DNA from: Clostridiales bacterium | Lineage (GTDB): Bacteria; Bacillota; Clostridia; Caldicoprobacterales; DTU083 | Direction: 5' to 3' | Assembly (NCBI GenBank): GCA_012839095.1 | Contig: DUOA01000092.1 | Span: 1-37,692 of the forward strand | Length of the DNA stretch: 37,692 bases | Program-made: the position numbers and the translations under genes | Notes under the pieces: model-generated | What the model was told of the DNA's origin: nothing | Database searches by the model: none | Seen by the model: only the letters and a program-made list of their open reading frames with translations | Shown here: positions 13,980 through 25,419 of the stretch, in pieces | Layout of the letters: every line of letters begins with the position of its first letter | Position numbering within the stretch: the first letter of the stretch is position 1

Positions 13980-15101
13980 ATGAGTATCAAACCTATTCGT
14001 GAAAAATGGAAGGGGACCATGACAGATCGGGAACGGTTTAATCGTCAGATGCGTTATCAACCTGTGGATCGCTGCTTCAATATGGAATTCGGATATTGGG
14101 ATGAAAACTTTAAAGAATGGCCTTTGTTCTATGAAAACAACATAACCAGTAACCATGAAGCGGATATCTTTTTCAATTTTGACAGGATTGAAGTCATTTC
14201 CGGCAGGGTCTGGCTGAACCCCTCTTTCAGATCAGAAGTTGTGGAAGAGACGGATACCACTCTAATAATGATGAATGGCGACGGCCTGCTGGCAGAGGTT
14301 CCCAAGGACGGCCACGACACCATACCCCATTATGTAAAGGCCTCCGTTGTCACCCCGGAGGATTGGAAACGCTGCAAGGAAGAGCGGTTACGCCTTGATG
14401 ATCCGGCGCGCATATTAGACATCGAGGCTTTGAAAAAGAGGCATCCTGCAGATCGCACATACCCCCTGGGAGTTGATTGCGGCTCCATGATCGGCAAAGT
14501 AAGGGACATGCTGACCTTCGAAGGGCTGGCATATGCCTGCTTTGATTATCCGGATATGGTAGAGGATATGGTGGAAACCTGCTGCCGGATGGTGGAACAT
14601 TTTCTGGATCAGGTGCTGCCCCATTTTGAATTTGATTTTGCTTCAGGCTGGGAGGATATTTGCTTTAAAAACGGCCCCATTGTTTCGGTGCCCTTCTTCC
14701 GGGATGTGGTTATGCCGCGCTATAAGCGAATCAGCAAAAAACTGAAAGCCCACGGCATCGATATCTGGTATACAGACTGCGACGGGGATGTTCGCCCCAT
14801 CCTGCCCTATTTGCTGGAGGGAGGCATTAACTGCCTGTTTCCCTTCGAAGTCAATGGCTGCTCCCATCCCGGCGAGCTGCTTGACCAATACGACGGACAG
14901 CTGCGGATCATGGGCGGGGTTGACAAGATTCAGCTGGGCAAGGGTCCGGAGGCAATAAAAGCATATCTGGAGACCCTGGTGCCCTATGTTGAAAGGGGAG
15001 GCTATATCCCCTTCTGCGATCACCGGTGTCCGCCCAATGTGAACCCGGAGGACTATTTGTACTATCTGGATCTGAAGGAAAAGATGTTTGGCATGAAATG
15101 A
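13980..15101 (+). CDS. Uroporphyrinogen decarboxylase-like protein (UroD/MtaA/CmuA superfamily)
   Basis: This 373-residue protein has the UroD TIM-barrel fold shared by uroporphyrinogen decarboxylase and corrinoid methyltransferases. Visible blocks are MTDRERFNRQMRYQPVDR at the N terminus, GLAYACFDYPDMVEDMVET, HFEFDFASGWEDICFKNGP, HGIDIWYTDCDGDVRPI and, at the C terminus, GGYIPFCDHRCPPNVNPED. The Asp/His/Cys residues at strand ends could hold zinc, as in methyltransferases of the family. It is not a heme gene by context: it sits opposite an AraC regulator and sugar enzymes. Such proteins recur in clostridial carbohydrate loci with unknown substrate. The start is ATG 13980 with GAGGAG seven bases upstream. 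A strong terminator follows, so it is a single-gene transcript. Confidence 0.85.
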   Translation: MSIKPIREKWKGTMTDRERFNRQMRYQPVDRCFNMEFGYWDENFKEWPLFYENNITSNHEADIFFNFDRIEVISGRVWLNPSFRSEVVEETDTTLIMMNGDGLLAEVPKDGHDTIPHYVKASVVTPEDWKRCKEERLRLDDPARILDIEALKKRHPADRTYPLGVDCGSMIGKVRDMLTFEGLAYACFDYPDMVEDMVETCCRMVEHFLDQVLPHFEFDFASGWEDICFKNGPIVSVPFFRDVVMPRYKRISKKLKAHGIDIWYTDCDGDVRPILPYLLEGGINCLFPFEVNGCSHPGELLDQYDGQLRIMGGVDKIQLGKGPEAIKAYLETLVPYVERGGYIPFCDHRCPPNVNPEDYLYYLDLKEKMFGMK

Positions 15102-15153
15102 TTACTCTGCTTACGGCAGCTGCTTCCATGAATAAATAATTTGAGCTCAAGTT

Positions 15154-15210
15154 AAAGGGCATACAAAATTCCACCTCATTGGATTTCGTATGCCCTTTCT
15201 TATATTTTCA
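15154..15210 (+). terminator. Terminator after UroD-like gene
   Basis: A very stable hairpin: AAAGGGCATAC (from 15154) pairs with GTATGCCCTTT (15188-15198) and the stem continues inward with AAAT/ATTT. A T-rich tail follows. Confidence 0.85.
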
Positions 15211-15240
15211 GCGCTGTTACCATGCATGTCATCCTGCCGG

Positions 15241-15393
15241 CTAAAAAAGCCCCTTCAGAAAACCGAACTCCACCAGGTAGTAAAGCACCAGGACAGCCAC
15301 CCCGAGCAGCAATACCGTTTTCAATACCTTAAATGCAATTTTGAGTATAAAGAATATGGCTGCCACTGCAGCAATGATAATAAGAACATCCAT
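15241..15393 (-). CDS. Small hydrophobic membrane protein, 50 residues
   Basis: This short gene starts at ATG 15391-15393 (minus strand), with GGAG ten bases upstream in the run GGGGGCGGAGAAAGTTG, and stops at TAG 15241-15243. The protein begins MDVLIIIAAVAAIFFILKIA and ends LVEFGFLKGLF. It has two hydrophobic stretches (about residues 3-17 and 26-41) separated by FKVLKT, so it is one or two membrane helices with a basic turn. I do not recognise the family. It lies tail to tail with the UroD-like gene, beyond that gene's terminator, and has no partner gene on its own strand. The clean reading frame and ribosome binding site make it likely real. Confidence 0.65.
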   Translation of the reverse strand: MDVLIIIAAVAAIFFILKIAFKVLKTVLLLGVAVLVLYYLVEFGFLKGLF

Positions 15394-15732
15394 CAACTTT
15401 CTCCGCCCCCTGACTTTTCCGGATTTTGTGCTACTATTTTATCATATATCATAGCTTAGTACTATCCAAAATAGGCGTCTGAAGGCATATAATTGTATGT
15501 ATTTTCCCTTTTATTGACCTCTTTGCATATATATTCAGTTAATTTTTTAAACATAAATTGAAATTTTTAATAATAGATCCTTCATTTTGTGAAAATCACT
15601 TGCCATGAATGCAAAGACGTTGTAAACTATTAAGAAATCCGATTATCCTTTATTTAACGGGGAATAAACAGACTGAAAATTGCTTTGCCTTTTTCGTAAT
15701 GAAATCAGTATTTTATCAGGAGGACTTGCAAA
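15394..15732 (+). other. A/T-rich intergenic region before citrate synthase
   Basis: This stretch must hold the promoter of the small membrane protein (leftward) and of citrate synthase (rightward). It is rich in A/T with many TATA-like words but no convincing paired -35/-10. No hairpin terminator, RNA gene or open frame with a ribosome binding site was seen. Confidence 0.5.
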
Positions 15733-17106
15733 ATGCAGAACCATAATTCAAATGGTGCAATAAATGGGAAAAACCAACTGATTGACGACCTTTACAGGTT
15801 TGCCGCAGACAATAACTACATTGAACCCAGCCTCTTTGATTACTATGGTGTAAAAAGAGGGCTTCGCAACAACGATGGCACAGGTGTACTGGTAGGCCTG
15901 ACTCAAATCGGCGATGTTCAGGGATATGTAGTGGAAGACGGAAAAATAATTCCGACCAGGGGTCGTCTCAGCTACCGCGGAATCAGCGTGGAGGATATTG
16001 TGGCAGCCTGTCAGGCCGAAAAACGCTTCGGATATGAAGAGGTTTGTTTCCTGCTGCTGTTCGGAAAGCTGCCCAATAAGAAAGAGCTGGATACCTTTTG
16101 TGATATCCTGTGGAAGAGCCGGAATCTTCCCGATGGTTTTATGGAGGATGTAATTTTAAAAGGTCCCAGTAAAAATATCATGAACAAGCTTTCCCGCTGC
16201 ATTCTTACCTGTTACTCCTATGAGGAAAACCCCGACGATTTGTCCATCAACAGCGTGCTCAGCCGCTGCATAGATTTAATCGCGCAAATACCCGTTTTTG
16301 TGGCTTATTCCTATATGGCCAAACGTCACTATATTGATAATGAAAGCCTCCACATCCACAAACCGGGGGAGGAACAGAGCACTGCCGAGTGTCTGCTCCA
16401 TATGATCCGGCCCAATTGCGAGTTTAGCCCGCTTGAGGCGGAGATTCTGGATCTGTCTCTCATTCTCCATGCCGAGCACGGCGGAGGAAATAACTCCACC
16501 TTTGTTACCAGGGTGGCCACATCTTCCGGTACTGACACCTATTCAGCCATCGCAGCAGGCGTAGGCGCCCTGAAAGGACCCAAGCACGGCGGGGCCAACA
16601 TCAAGGTAATGGAGATGATTGAAGACCTCAAAGCCAATGTCCCCAACTGGGAGAAGGAGGAGGCTGTCAGAGAATATCTGATAAAGCTCCTCAATAAGGA
16701 AGCCTTTGACCGCTCCGGGCTGGTCTACGGCATGGGCCATGCTGTATACACACTTTCCGATCCCAGGGCGGAATTATTGAAGAAAAAGGCACATGAGCTG
16801 GCAAAAGTCAAAAATATGGAGCATGAATTCGCTTTATATGATACAATAGAGAGGACAACACCTGAGCTCTTTGCCGGCATGAAGGGCGGCAAAAGCCTGT
16901 GTGCAAATGTAGACCTCTATTCGGGCTTTGTATACAAAATGCTGGGGATCCCCATGGATCTGTATACCGCAATATTTGCCATTGCCAGAGTACCAGGCTG
17001 GTGTGCCCACTCAATGGAGGAACTTATAAGCGGCGGCAGGATTATCCGCCCGGCCTATCGTACCCTGGTCCAGATAAAGGATTACAAGCCCCTGAATGAG
17101 AGGTGA
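15733..17106 (+). CDS. Citrate synthase (citrate/2-methylcitrate synthase family)
   Basis: This 457-residue enzyme should condense acetyl-CoA with oxaloacetate to citrate, feeding glutamate synthesis in an anaerobe. Catalytic landmarks are present: HAEHGGGNNSTF (first His about residues 246-249), GMGHAVY (second His about 339) and NVDLYSGFVY (catalytic Asp about 395), with the CoA-side block GPKHGGAN. The N-terminal extension of about 60 residues with SYRGISVEDI is typical of clostridial forms. A propionyl-CoA-using relative cannot be excluded. The start is ATG 15733 with AGGAGG nine bases upstream. A flavin-reductase-like gene follows after 16 bases and is probably co-transcribed. Confidence 0.92.
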   Translation: MQNHNSNGAINGKNQLIDDLYRFAADNNYIEPSLFDYYGVKRGLRNNDGTGVLVGLTQIGDVQGYVVEDGKIIPTRGRLSYRGISVEDIVAACQAEKRFGYEEVCFLLLFGKLPNKKELDTFCDILWKSRNLPDGFMEDVILKGPSKNIMNKLSRCILTCYSYEENPDDLSINSVLSRCIDLIAQIPVFVAYSYMAKRHYIDNESLHIHKPGEEQSTAECLLHMIRPNCEFSPLEAEILDLSLILHAEHGGGNNSTFVTRVATSSGTDTYSAIAAGVGALKGPKHGGANIKVMEMIEDLKANVPNWEKEEAVREYLIKLLNKEAFDRSGLVYGMGHAVYTLSDPRAELLKKKAHELAKVKNMEHEFALYDTIERTTPELFAGMKGGKSLCANVDLYSGFVYKMLGIPMDLYTAIFAIARVPGWCAHSMEELISGGRIIRPAYRTLVQIKDYKPLNER

Positions 17107-17122
17107 TCAAGGAGGCTTGATT

Positions 17123-17665
17123 ATGTCTATGTGTATGAAATGCTGCTCAACAGGGAACCCGGTCAAACACATACCCTATGATCAATACCTGGGGGAGGTA
17201 ACCCGTCACCTGACCGGTGAAGGTATCTTTCTGACAACTCACAGTCAAAAGCACAACACCATGATCATAGGCTGGGGAGGAATCACCTTTTACTGGGGCA
17301 AGCCTGTCTTTCTGGTTCCGGTGCGTACAACACGCTACAGCTGGAAGGCATTGGATTCCACCGGCGTCTTTACTGTCAGCATCCCCCTCAAGCAGGACCT
17401 GAAAGAGGCCATCGCCTTTTGCGGCAGCAAATCCGGCAGGGATTATGACAAGTTCAGGGAATGCAAGCTGACACCTGTACCGGGTAAGTTTGTAAGGGTG
17501 CCCATTATCGGGGAGTGCAGCCTGCATTACGAGTGCAAGGTGGTATTCAGGCAAAACATGGAACCCTCCCTGCTGGACCCCGGCATCAGGGAAAGACAAT
17601 ACAAAAATCATGACTACCATACCATGTTCTATGGGGAAATTGTTGCCTGTTATACTACTGATTAG
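17123..17665 (+). CDS. Flavin reductase-like FMN-binding protein
   Basis: A 180-residue protein of the flavin reductase-like (split-barrel FMN-binding) family, known for NAD(P)H:flavin oxidoreductases and related flavoproteins. Family blocks are NTMIIGWGGITFYWGKPVFL, VPVRTTRYSWKALDSTGVFT and FCGSKSGRDYDKF. The N terminus is unusual: MSMCMKCC places three cysteines in eight residues. The start is ATG 17123 with AAGGAGG seven bases upstream; the longer frame begins inside citrate synthase. It follows citrate synthase by 16 bases. Its 3' end overlaps the convergent YihY-family gene by 11 bases. The physiological electron acceptor is unknown. Confidence 0.85.
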   Translation: MSMCMKCCSTGNPVKHIPYDQYLGEVTRHLTGEGIFLTTHSQKHNTMIIGWGGITFYWGKPVFLVPVRTTRYSWKALDSTGVFTVSIPLKQDLKEAIAFCGSKSGRDYDKFRECKLTPVPGKFVRVPIIGECSLHYECKVVFRQNMEPSLLDPGIRERQYKNHDYHTMFYGEIVACYTTD

Positions 17666-18545
17666 TTTCATTCCTATGATTCTTTTTATATGATACGGTT
17701 GATTTTTTCTTCCTTATTAGACTCTTTCTTTTTTCGATTTTACTCTTTCGATGGAAAATCAGGACTGCATTCAGCTCACCTCCCATTATTATCAGCTGGG
17801 CGCTTATAAAAAGCCAGACCAGCAGACCGATGATGCCCCCTATGCTGCCATAAACAAGGGAAAGGTTCCAGAATCGATTTACATACCAGGCAAAAATCCA
17901 GGAAACCATCAACCAGCCTGCAGTGGTAAAAATTGCACCCGGCAGGGCGCTGCGCCATCGGATTTTGATGCATGGGCTGTATCTGTACAGAAACACGAAA
18001 ACCAGGATCATCATAAGAACAGCAATCCCATGCCTGAAAAGATCCCAGATCAGCCAATGAAGCCGGGGCGGCCCCGCTTTCATCAGGCCGGCCCCTATCT
18101 GCCTGCCGAATATCAGCAGGGCAAAGTATGACAGAATAAGAACAGTAACCATAAGTGTAAACAACAAAGACAAGGGTATGGCGATCCAAAACGGCCTTGT
18201 GTCCTTTTGACACAGGGCCTTATTAATGCCCCGCATCACCGCTCCCATACCGCTGGCCGCCGCCCAGAGCATGGAGGCAAAGGAAAATGACAACAGTTTG
18301 AAGTTACGTCTGTTTATAATTTGTTCCACATTATCCCTGAGCATTTCATATGAAATCTGAGGCAGTATATCAGACAGGGAATCCAGAATGCTGCTGCCGT
18401 CCAAGGGCAGGTACCCTATCACCGTAGTGAGAAATATAAGAAAGGGAAAGACTGATAGCAGAAAATAGTAAGCCATTTCCGCTCCATAAGCTGCCACTTC
18501 GTCATCTATGTATCTGCGGTACAGTTCTCTGATGTAAAAAATCAT
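17655..18545 (-). CDS. YihY/BrkB-family membrane protein
   Basis: A 296-residue polytopic membrane protein of the YihY/virulence factor BrkB family, once misnamed ribonuclease BN. Six hydrophobic segments are seen, beginning EMAYYFLLSVFPFLIFLTTV. Conserved family features include SMLWAAASGMGAVMRGINKA, the loop LYRYSPCIKIRWRSALPGAI and YGSIGGIIGLLVWLFISAQL near the C terminus. The last 35 residues are very basic (Lys/Arg-rich) and probably cytoplasmic. The function of the family is not established. The start is ATG 18545 with GGGAG upstream. Its end overlaps the convergent flavin-reductase-like gene by 11 bases. Confidence 0.9.
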   Translation of the reverse strand: MIFYIRELYRRYIDDEVAAYGAEMAYYFLLSVFPFLIFLTTVIGYLPLDGSSILDSLSDILPQISYEMLRDNVEQIINRRNFKLLSFSFASMLWAAASGMGAVMRGINKALCQKDTRPFWIAIPLSLLFTLMVTVLILSYFALLIFGRQIGAGLMKAGPPRLHWLIWDLFRHGIAVLMMILVFVFLYRYSPCIKIRWRSALPGAIFTTAGWLMVSWIFAWYVNRFWNLSLVYGSIGGIIGLLVWLFISAQLIIMGGELNAVLIFHRKSKIEKRKSLIRKKKSTVSYKKNHRNETNQ

Positions 18546-18584
18546 AATAATGAAATCTCCCTTGCTTTCAGGCTGATTTACCCA

Positions 18585-18613
18585 TGTTTAATATGCCCCT
18601 TTTTTGCTATAAT
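18585..18613 (+). promoter_or_regulatory. Candidate promoter before small protein gene
   Basis: A perfect TATAAT (18608-18613) lies 31 bases before the chosen start at 18645. The -35 hexamer TGTTTA (18585-18590) is poor. The -10 overlaps the first ATG of the long open frame (18612), which rules that ATG out as the start. Confidence 0.45.
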
Positions 18614-18644
18614 GGTACTATTACTAAAACAAAAAGGTGAGATG

Positions 18645-18911
18645 ATGTATCGTATATGGGGCATACTTCGCAAAAACAACAGAATTATCGCGGATACAGT
18701 CGCAGAAAGCAATGAGCAGGGATTGACTGATGAAGAAAGGCTTCAGGAATGCATTCTGAAAATCTGTTCTGAGTTCGATCTGCAAAGGCCCATGTGGCTG
18801 CCTAAAAATGAAAGAGAGTTTGAAAAATACAGAAGAGCTGTTCTGAATCAGGATAACTTTATAGAATTAATATCCTTTGACACCCTGGAAATTGAATTGC
18901 TGGACGATTGA
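18645..18911 (+). CDS. Conserved-looking small hypothetical protein, 88 residues
   Basis: An acidic, mostly helical small soluble protein beginning MYRIWGILRKNNRIIAD and ending SFDTLEIELLDD. I do not recognise a named family. Features are a basic N-terminal strand, a helical middle with the sequence DEERLQECILKIC, and the block RPMWLPKNEREFEKYRRAVL. There is no signal peptide or membrane segment. AGGTGAG lies just upstream; ATG 18645 has better spacing than the adjacent ATG 18642. Another small gene follows after about 100 bases on the same strand. Confidence 0.65.
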   Translation: MYRIWGILRKNNRIIADTVAESNEQGLTDEERLQECILKICSEFDLQRPMWLPKNEREFEKYRRAVLNQDNFIELISFDTLEIELLDD

Positions 18912-19009
18912 GCAAAGCTGCGTTGTCAGATTTATTATATATGGCAATATCACAACTCCTCCTATATGGCATAAGATATACTATGAATTGTATGGAGGTG
19001 TTTTCTTAT

Positions 19010-19303
19010 ATGAGCTATGAGAACGACAACCAGGTACTTCCCACATTGACAGAAAGAAAACCTGACAGGGACAAAGATCGCTGCAAACAACAACCGGGCA
19101 CCATACTCAGAATTTTTATCCCTGCCGGTGCTGAAATTAATCTTCTCAACCTTATAGAAATTTCATCACCCAGCGGTATTTGTATAATAATCCGCATACC
19201 ATTACTTGCAGGACTCATCGACAATGATGGGAAAACCTTGTCATTGGCAGATATTCAAAACGCCATCACCAGTGTTGGCGGTAAAGTGGAAGTAATGGCA
19301 TAA
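19010..19303 (+). CDS. Small hypothetical protein, 97 residues
   Basis: The protein begins MSYENDNQVLPTLTERK. An N-terminal charged, probably disordered third is followed by a compact alternating strand/helix region: TILRIFIPAGAEINLLNLIE, ICIIIRIPLLAGLI and LSLADIQNAITSVGGKVEVM. No family is recognised. ATG 19010 is chosen because GGAGGTG lies nine bases upstream. The open frame extends back to 18908 without a site and would overlap the preceding gene. A GC-rich hairpin (19309-19328) follows the stop codon. Confidence 0.6.
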   Translation: MSYENDNQVLPTLTERKPDRDKDRCKQQPGTILRIFIPAGAEINLLNLIEISSPSGICIIIRIPLLAGLIDNDGKTLSLADIQNAITSVGGKVEVMA

Positions 19304-19308
19304 TTCCT

Positions 19309-19328
19309 GCCGGCTCTGCAAAGCCGGC
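19309..19328 (+). terminator. Hairpin after the 97-residue ORF
   Basis: GCCGGCT (19309-19315) pairs with AGCCGGC (19322-19328) around a six-base loop, six bases after the stop codon. The T tract is poor (TTACCTATAATT), so termination may be weak. Confidence 0.4.
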
Positions 19329-19523
19329 TTACCTATAATTAAACTGATTACCGGTCAGGCACATAAGTGCGATTTTGATGTTTCATCCCTAATTTCCTTA
19401 TGGCAGCAGTCACTTTAAAATGATCGCAAAAACCATTAAAATTTTTCTTGAAAGGACGTTTATTTTTTATAATGCTGGTTATCATAATAGTGTAAGTTAC
19501 CCAAACCCCCAAACCCCTTACAT

Positions 19524-19560
19524 AAAAGAGCCTCATAAACTTGCCGAGGCTCTTTTATTT
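19524..19560 (-). terminator. Bidirectional terminator at the end of the GH51 gene
   Basis: AAAAGAGCCTC (from 19524) pairs with GAGGCTCTTTT (19546-19556). On the minus strand it follows the GH51 stop by about 20 bases. On the plus strand the hairpin is followed by an even better T run, so it could also stop rightward transcripts. Confidence 0.8.
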
Positions 19561-19575
19561 TTCTCTTATCTTATT

Positions 19576-24013
<4,438 letters not shown>

Positions 24014-24015
24014 AA

Positions 24016-24951
24016 TTATTCCTCCTGTCTGCATCCGCCGCAGCCTTCAATACAGCATTTTACAACCTTCTGAATATCTTCTTCATTGTCAGCTGCCGGC
24101 CTGGATACATTCTCAATCAGCTCCCATTCCTCCAGATGATTTATTGTATCTCCGGGTTCCAGCCTGGTTAAGGGAGACAGGCTTTCCATTTCCATCATAT
24201 AGTCGTTGGTGTAGGTTTCGTAGGATACGCCGTAATCCGGGTACACTGCACCCATTACGTGACGGAACCGCTTGATAAACAGATTTCCGTGATTGAAATA
24301 AGCTGCCCATCCGCCTTCATTTGGGATTCCAAACTTAAAGGGAGTATCAGTATCAGGATCCTGCTTAAGCGTTATGTACCGATCACCCCAATATACCCTG
24401 TGGTCATTCATTTTGGTGTAGGGCCAGAGTGAAAGCAGCCGGTTGGCCAGCAGTCCCGTATCCCGGGAGGGCTGAGGCACAACCTGCAGGCCGCCTGCAG
24501 CCATTACCGTAATAGCCCAGGCCGACACTTCTATAGGCCAGGCATTTTCATTGGTCAGCCTGTGAATTATCTGTACCTTGTTGCAGCAACCTGCCATGGT
24601 TATGTCCATTTGCTTTTTGATCTGGACCCATGGCTCCGTTTCCTGTGTAACCCGGATACCATTTTCTATTTTCTCATAGTGGACGGGCTTGTTGTCAGGG
24701 CTGTATGACCGGGGCATAGCCTCGGGGCTGTGCCACAGACGGTGGCCCCCTAAAATGTGCCATTCCTCATTTCCCACCGGTACGCTGAAGCTTCCGTCAT
24801 CGCAGAATTCATTTTCTCTGCCGGTGAGTCCAAAGCGGATTATTCTCGGCCCCACATCCACCGTTACCACAATATCCGCATTTCCATTGGAAATTTCAAC
24901 ACACTTTCCAAAACTCCCGTATTCTATTTCCTTTATTCTGATTTCAGGCAT
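24016..24951 (-). CDS. Galactose-mutarotase-like fold protein of unknown function
   Basis: A 311-residue soluble protein that looks like an aldose-1-epimerase/galactose-mutarotase-fold protein, rich in beta strands (ADIVVTVDVGPRIIRFGLTG, WHILGGHRLWHSPEAMPRSY, ISAWAITVMAAGG-like blocks). I cannot assign it to a characterised enzyme. The C terminus is striking: CCIEGCGGC places five cysteines within nine residues right before the stop. The start is ATG 24951 with AAGGAGG eight bases upstream. It overlaps the ribosome binding site of the GH38 gene and is the first gene of the operon with GH38 and GH51, so it may handle the released mannose- or arabinose-containing sugar. Confidence 0.7.
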   Translation of the reverse strand: MPEIRIKEIEYGSFGKCVEISNGNADIVVTVDVGPRIIRFGLTGRENEFCDDGSFSVPVGNEEWHILGGHRLWHSPEAMPRSYSPDNKPVHYEKIENGIRVTQETEPWVQIKKQMDITMAGCCNKVQIIHRLTNENAWPIEVSAWAITVMAAGGLQVVPQPSRDTGLLANRLLSLWPYTKMNDHRVYWGDRYITLKQDPDTDTPFKFGIPNEGGWAAYFNHGNLFIKRFRHVMGAVYPDYGVSYETYTNDYMMEMESLSPLTRLEPGDTINHLEEWELIENVSRPAADNEEDIQKVVKCCIEGCGGCRQEE

Positions 24952-25063
24952 AATTGGAACCTCCTTGAATTTACACCATATTTTCTCTTCCCCTTAATAT
25001 ATTCTTTTTAAATAAAAAAAATCCTTCCTCTGAAGAGCAATGGTTCTGAGAAAAGTCACAGTA

Positions 25064-25210
25064 AGAGCCCGAGGCAACTGCACCCGGGCTCTCTATGGAA
25101 AAAGGCCGGCCTTATCATTCATTATTGTCTGAGGTTCTCTTAATGCGTGCACGGCATATTGAGTTGTTCTCCATTCCCGAATTGCCCAAGGGAATCACGC
25201 CTTTCCATAG
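25064..25210 (-). ncRNA. Candidate structured RNA or leader upstream of the GH38 operon
   Basis: CTATGGAAA (25093-25101) pairs with TTTCCATAG (25202-25210) and GGC (25104-25106) with GCC (25199-25201), closing about 90 nt. Inside are smaller hairpins (ATTCCC/GGGAAT, ATGC/GCAT). A separate 8-bp hairpin AGAGCCCG/CGGGCTCT (25064-25071 with 25085-25092) abuts the closing stem with no gap. On the minus strand a possible promoter, TTGTCA, 16 bp, ATTAAT, would start transcription at the edge of the structure. I do not recognise any known riboswitch or RNA family. Strand assignment is inferred. The rest of 24952-25419 holds no credible gene. Confidence 0.4.
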
Positions 25211-25315
25211 CTGTGGACATTAATGTCCGGCTGTTTTAATTGACAAGCTTTGAATATTACTGGTAAACTTGATTCATTGTAAGTTATATTGCGTAGATCG
25301 CAGGGTACCTTTTCC

Positions 25316-25332
25316 AATGTAGCTGCTACATT
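25316..25332 (+). promoter_or_regulatory. Perfect palindrome before HAD phosphatase gene
   Basis: AATGTAGC-T-GCTACATT is a perfect 8-1-8 inverted repeat, with TATAAA (25338-25343) just downstream. It lies in the upstream region of the phosphatase gene and is probably an operator for an unknown dimeric regulator. Confidence 0.45.
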
Positions 25333-25419
25333 AAATATATAAACATATGGAAATGTATGAAACAAGAATGAAACAAAAAATATCACATTTTTCAAACAAT
25401 TACAGGAGGATGTCGATAA

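Noticed and set aside
13980-15101. Heme-biosynthetic uroporphyrinogen decarboxylase (hemE)
   Set aside because: No heme genes are nearby and the sequence resembles the methyltransferase-like branch; the locus is sugar-related.
15190-15459. 89-codon plus-strand frame
   Set aside because: It begins inside the UroD terminator and is antisense to the small membrane protein, which has a better start.
19348-19536. 62-codon minus-strand frame after GH51
   Set aside because: Its ATG lies inside the terminator hairpin and there is no Shine-Dalgarno.
25064-25210. T-box, SAM, cobalamin, FMN, glycine, SRP RNA or 6S RNA
   Set aside because: None of the conserved words I know for these RNAs is present; reported only as an unassigned structure.
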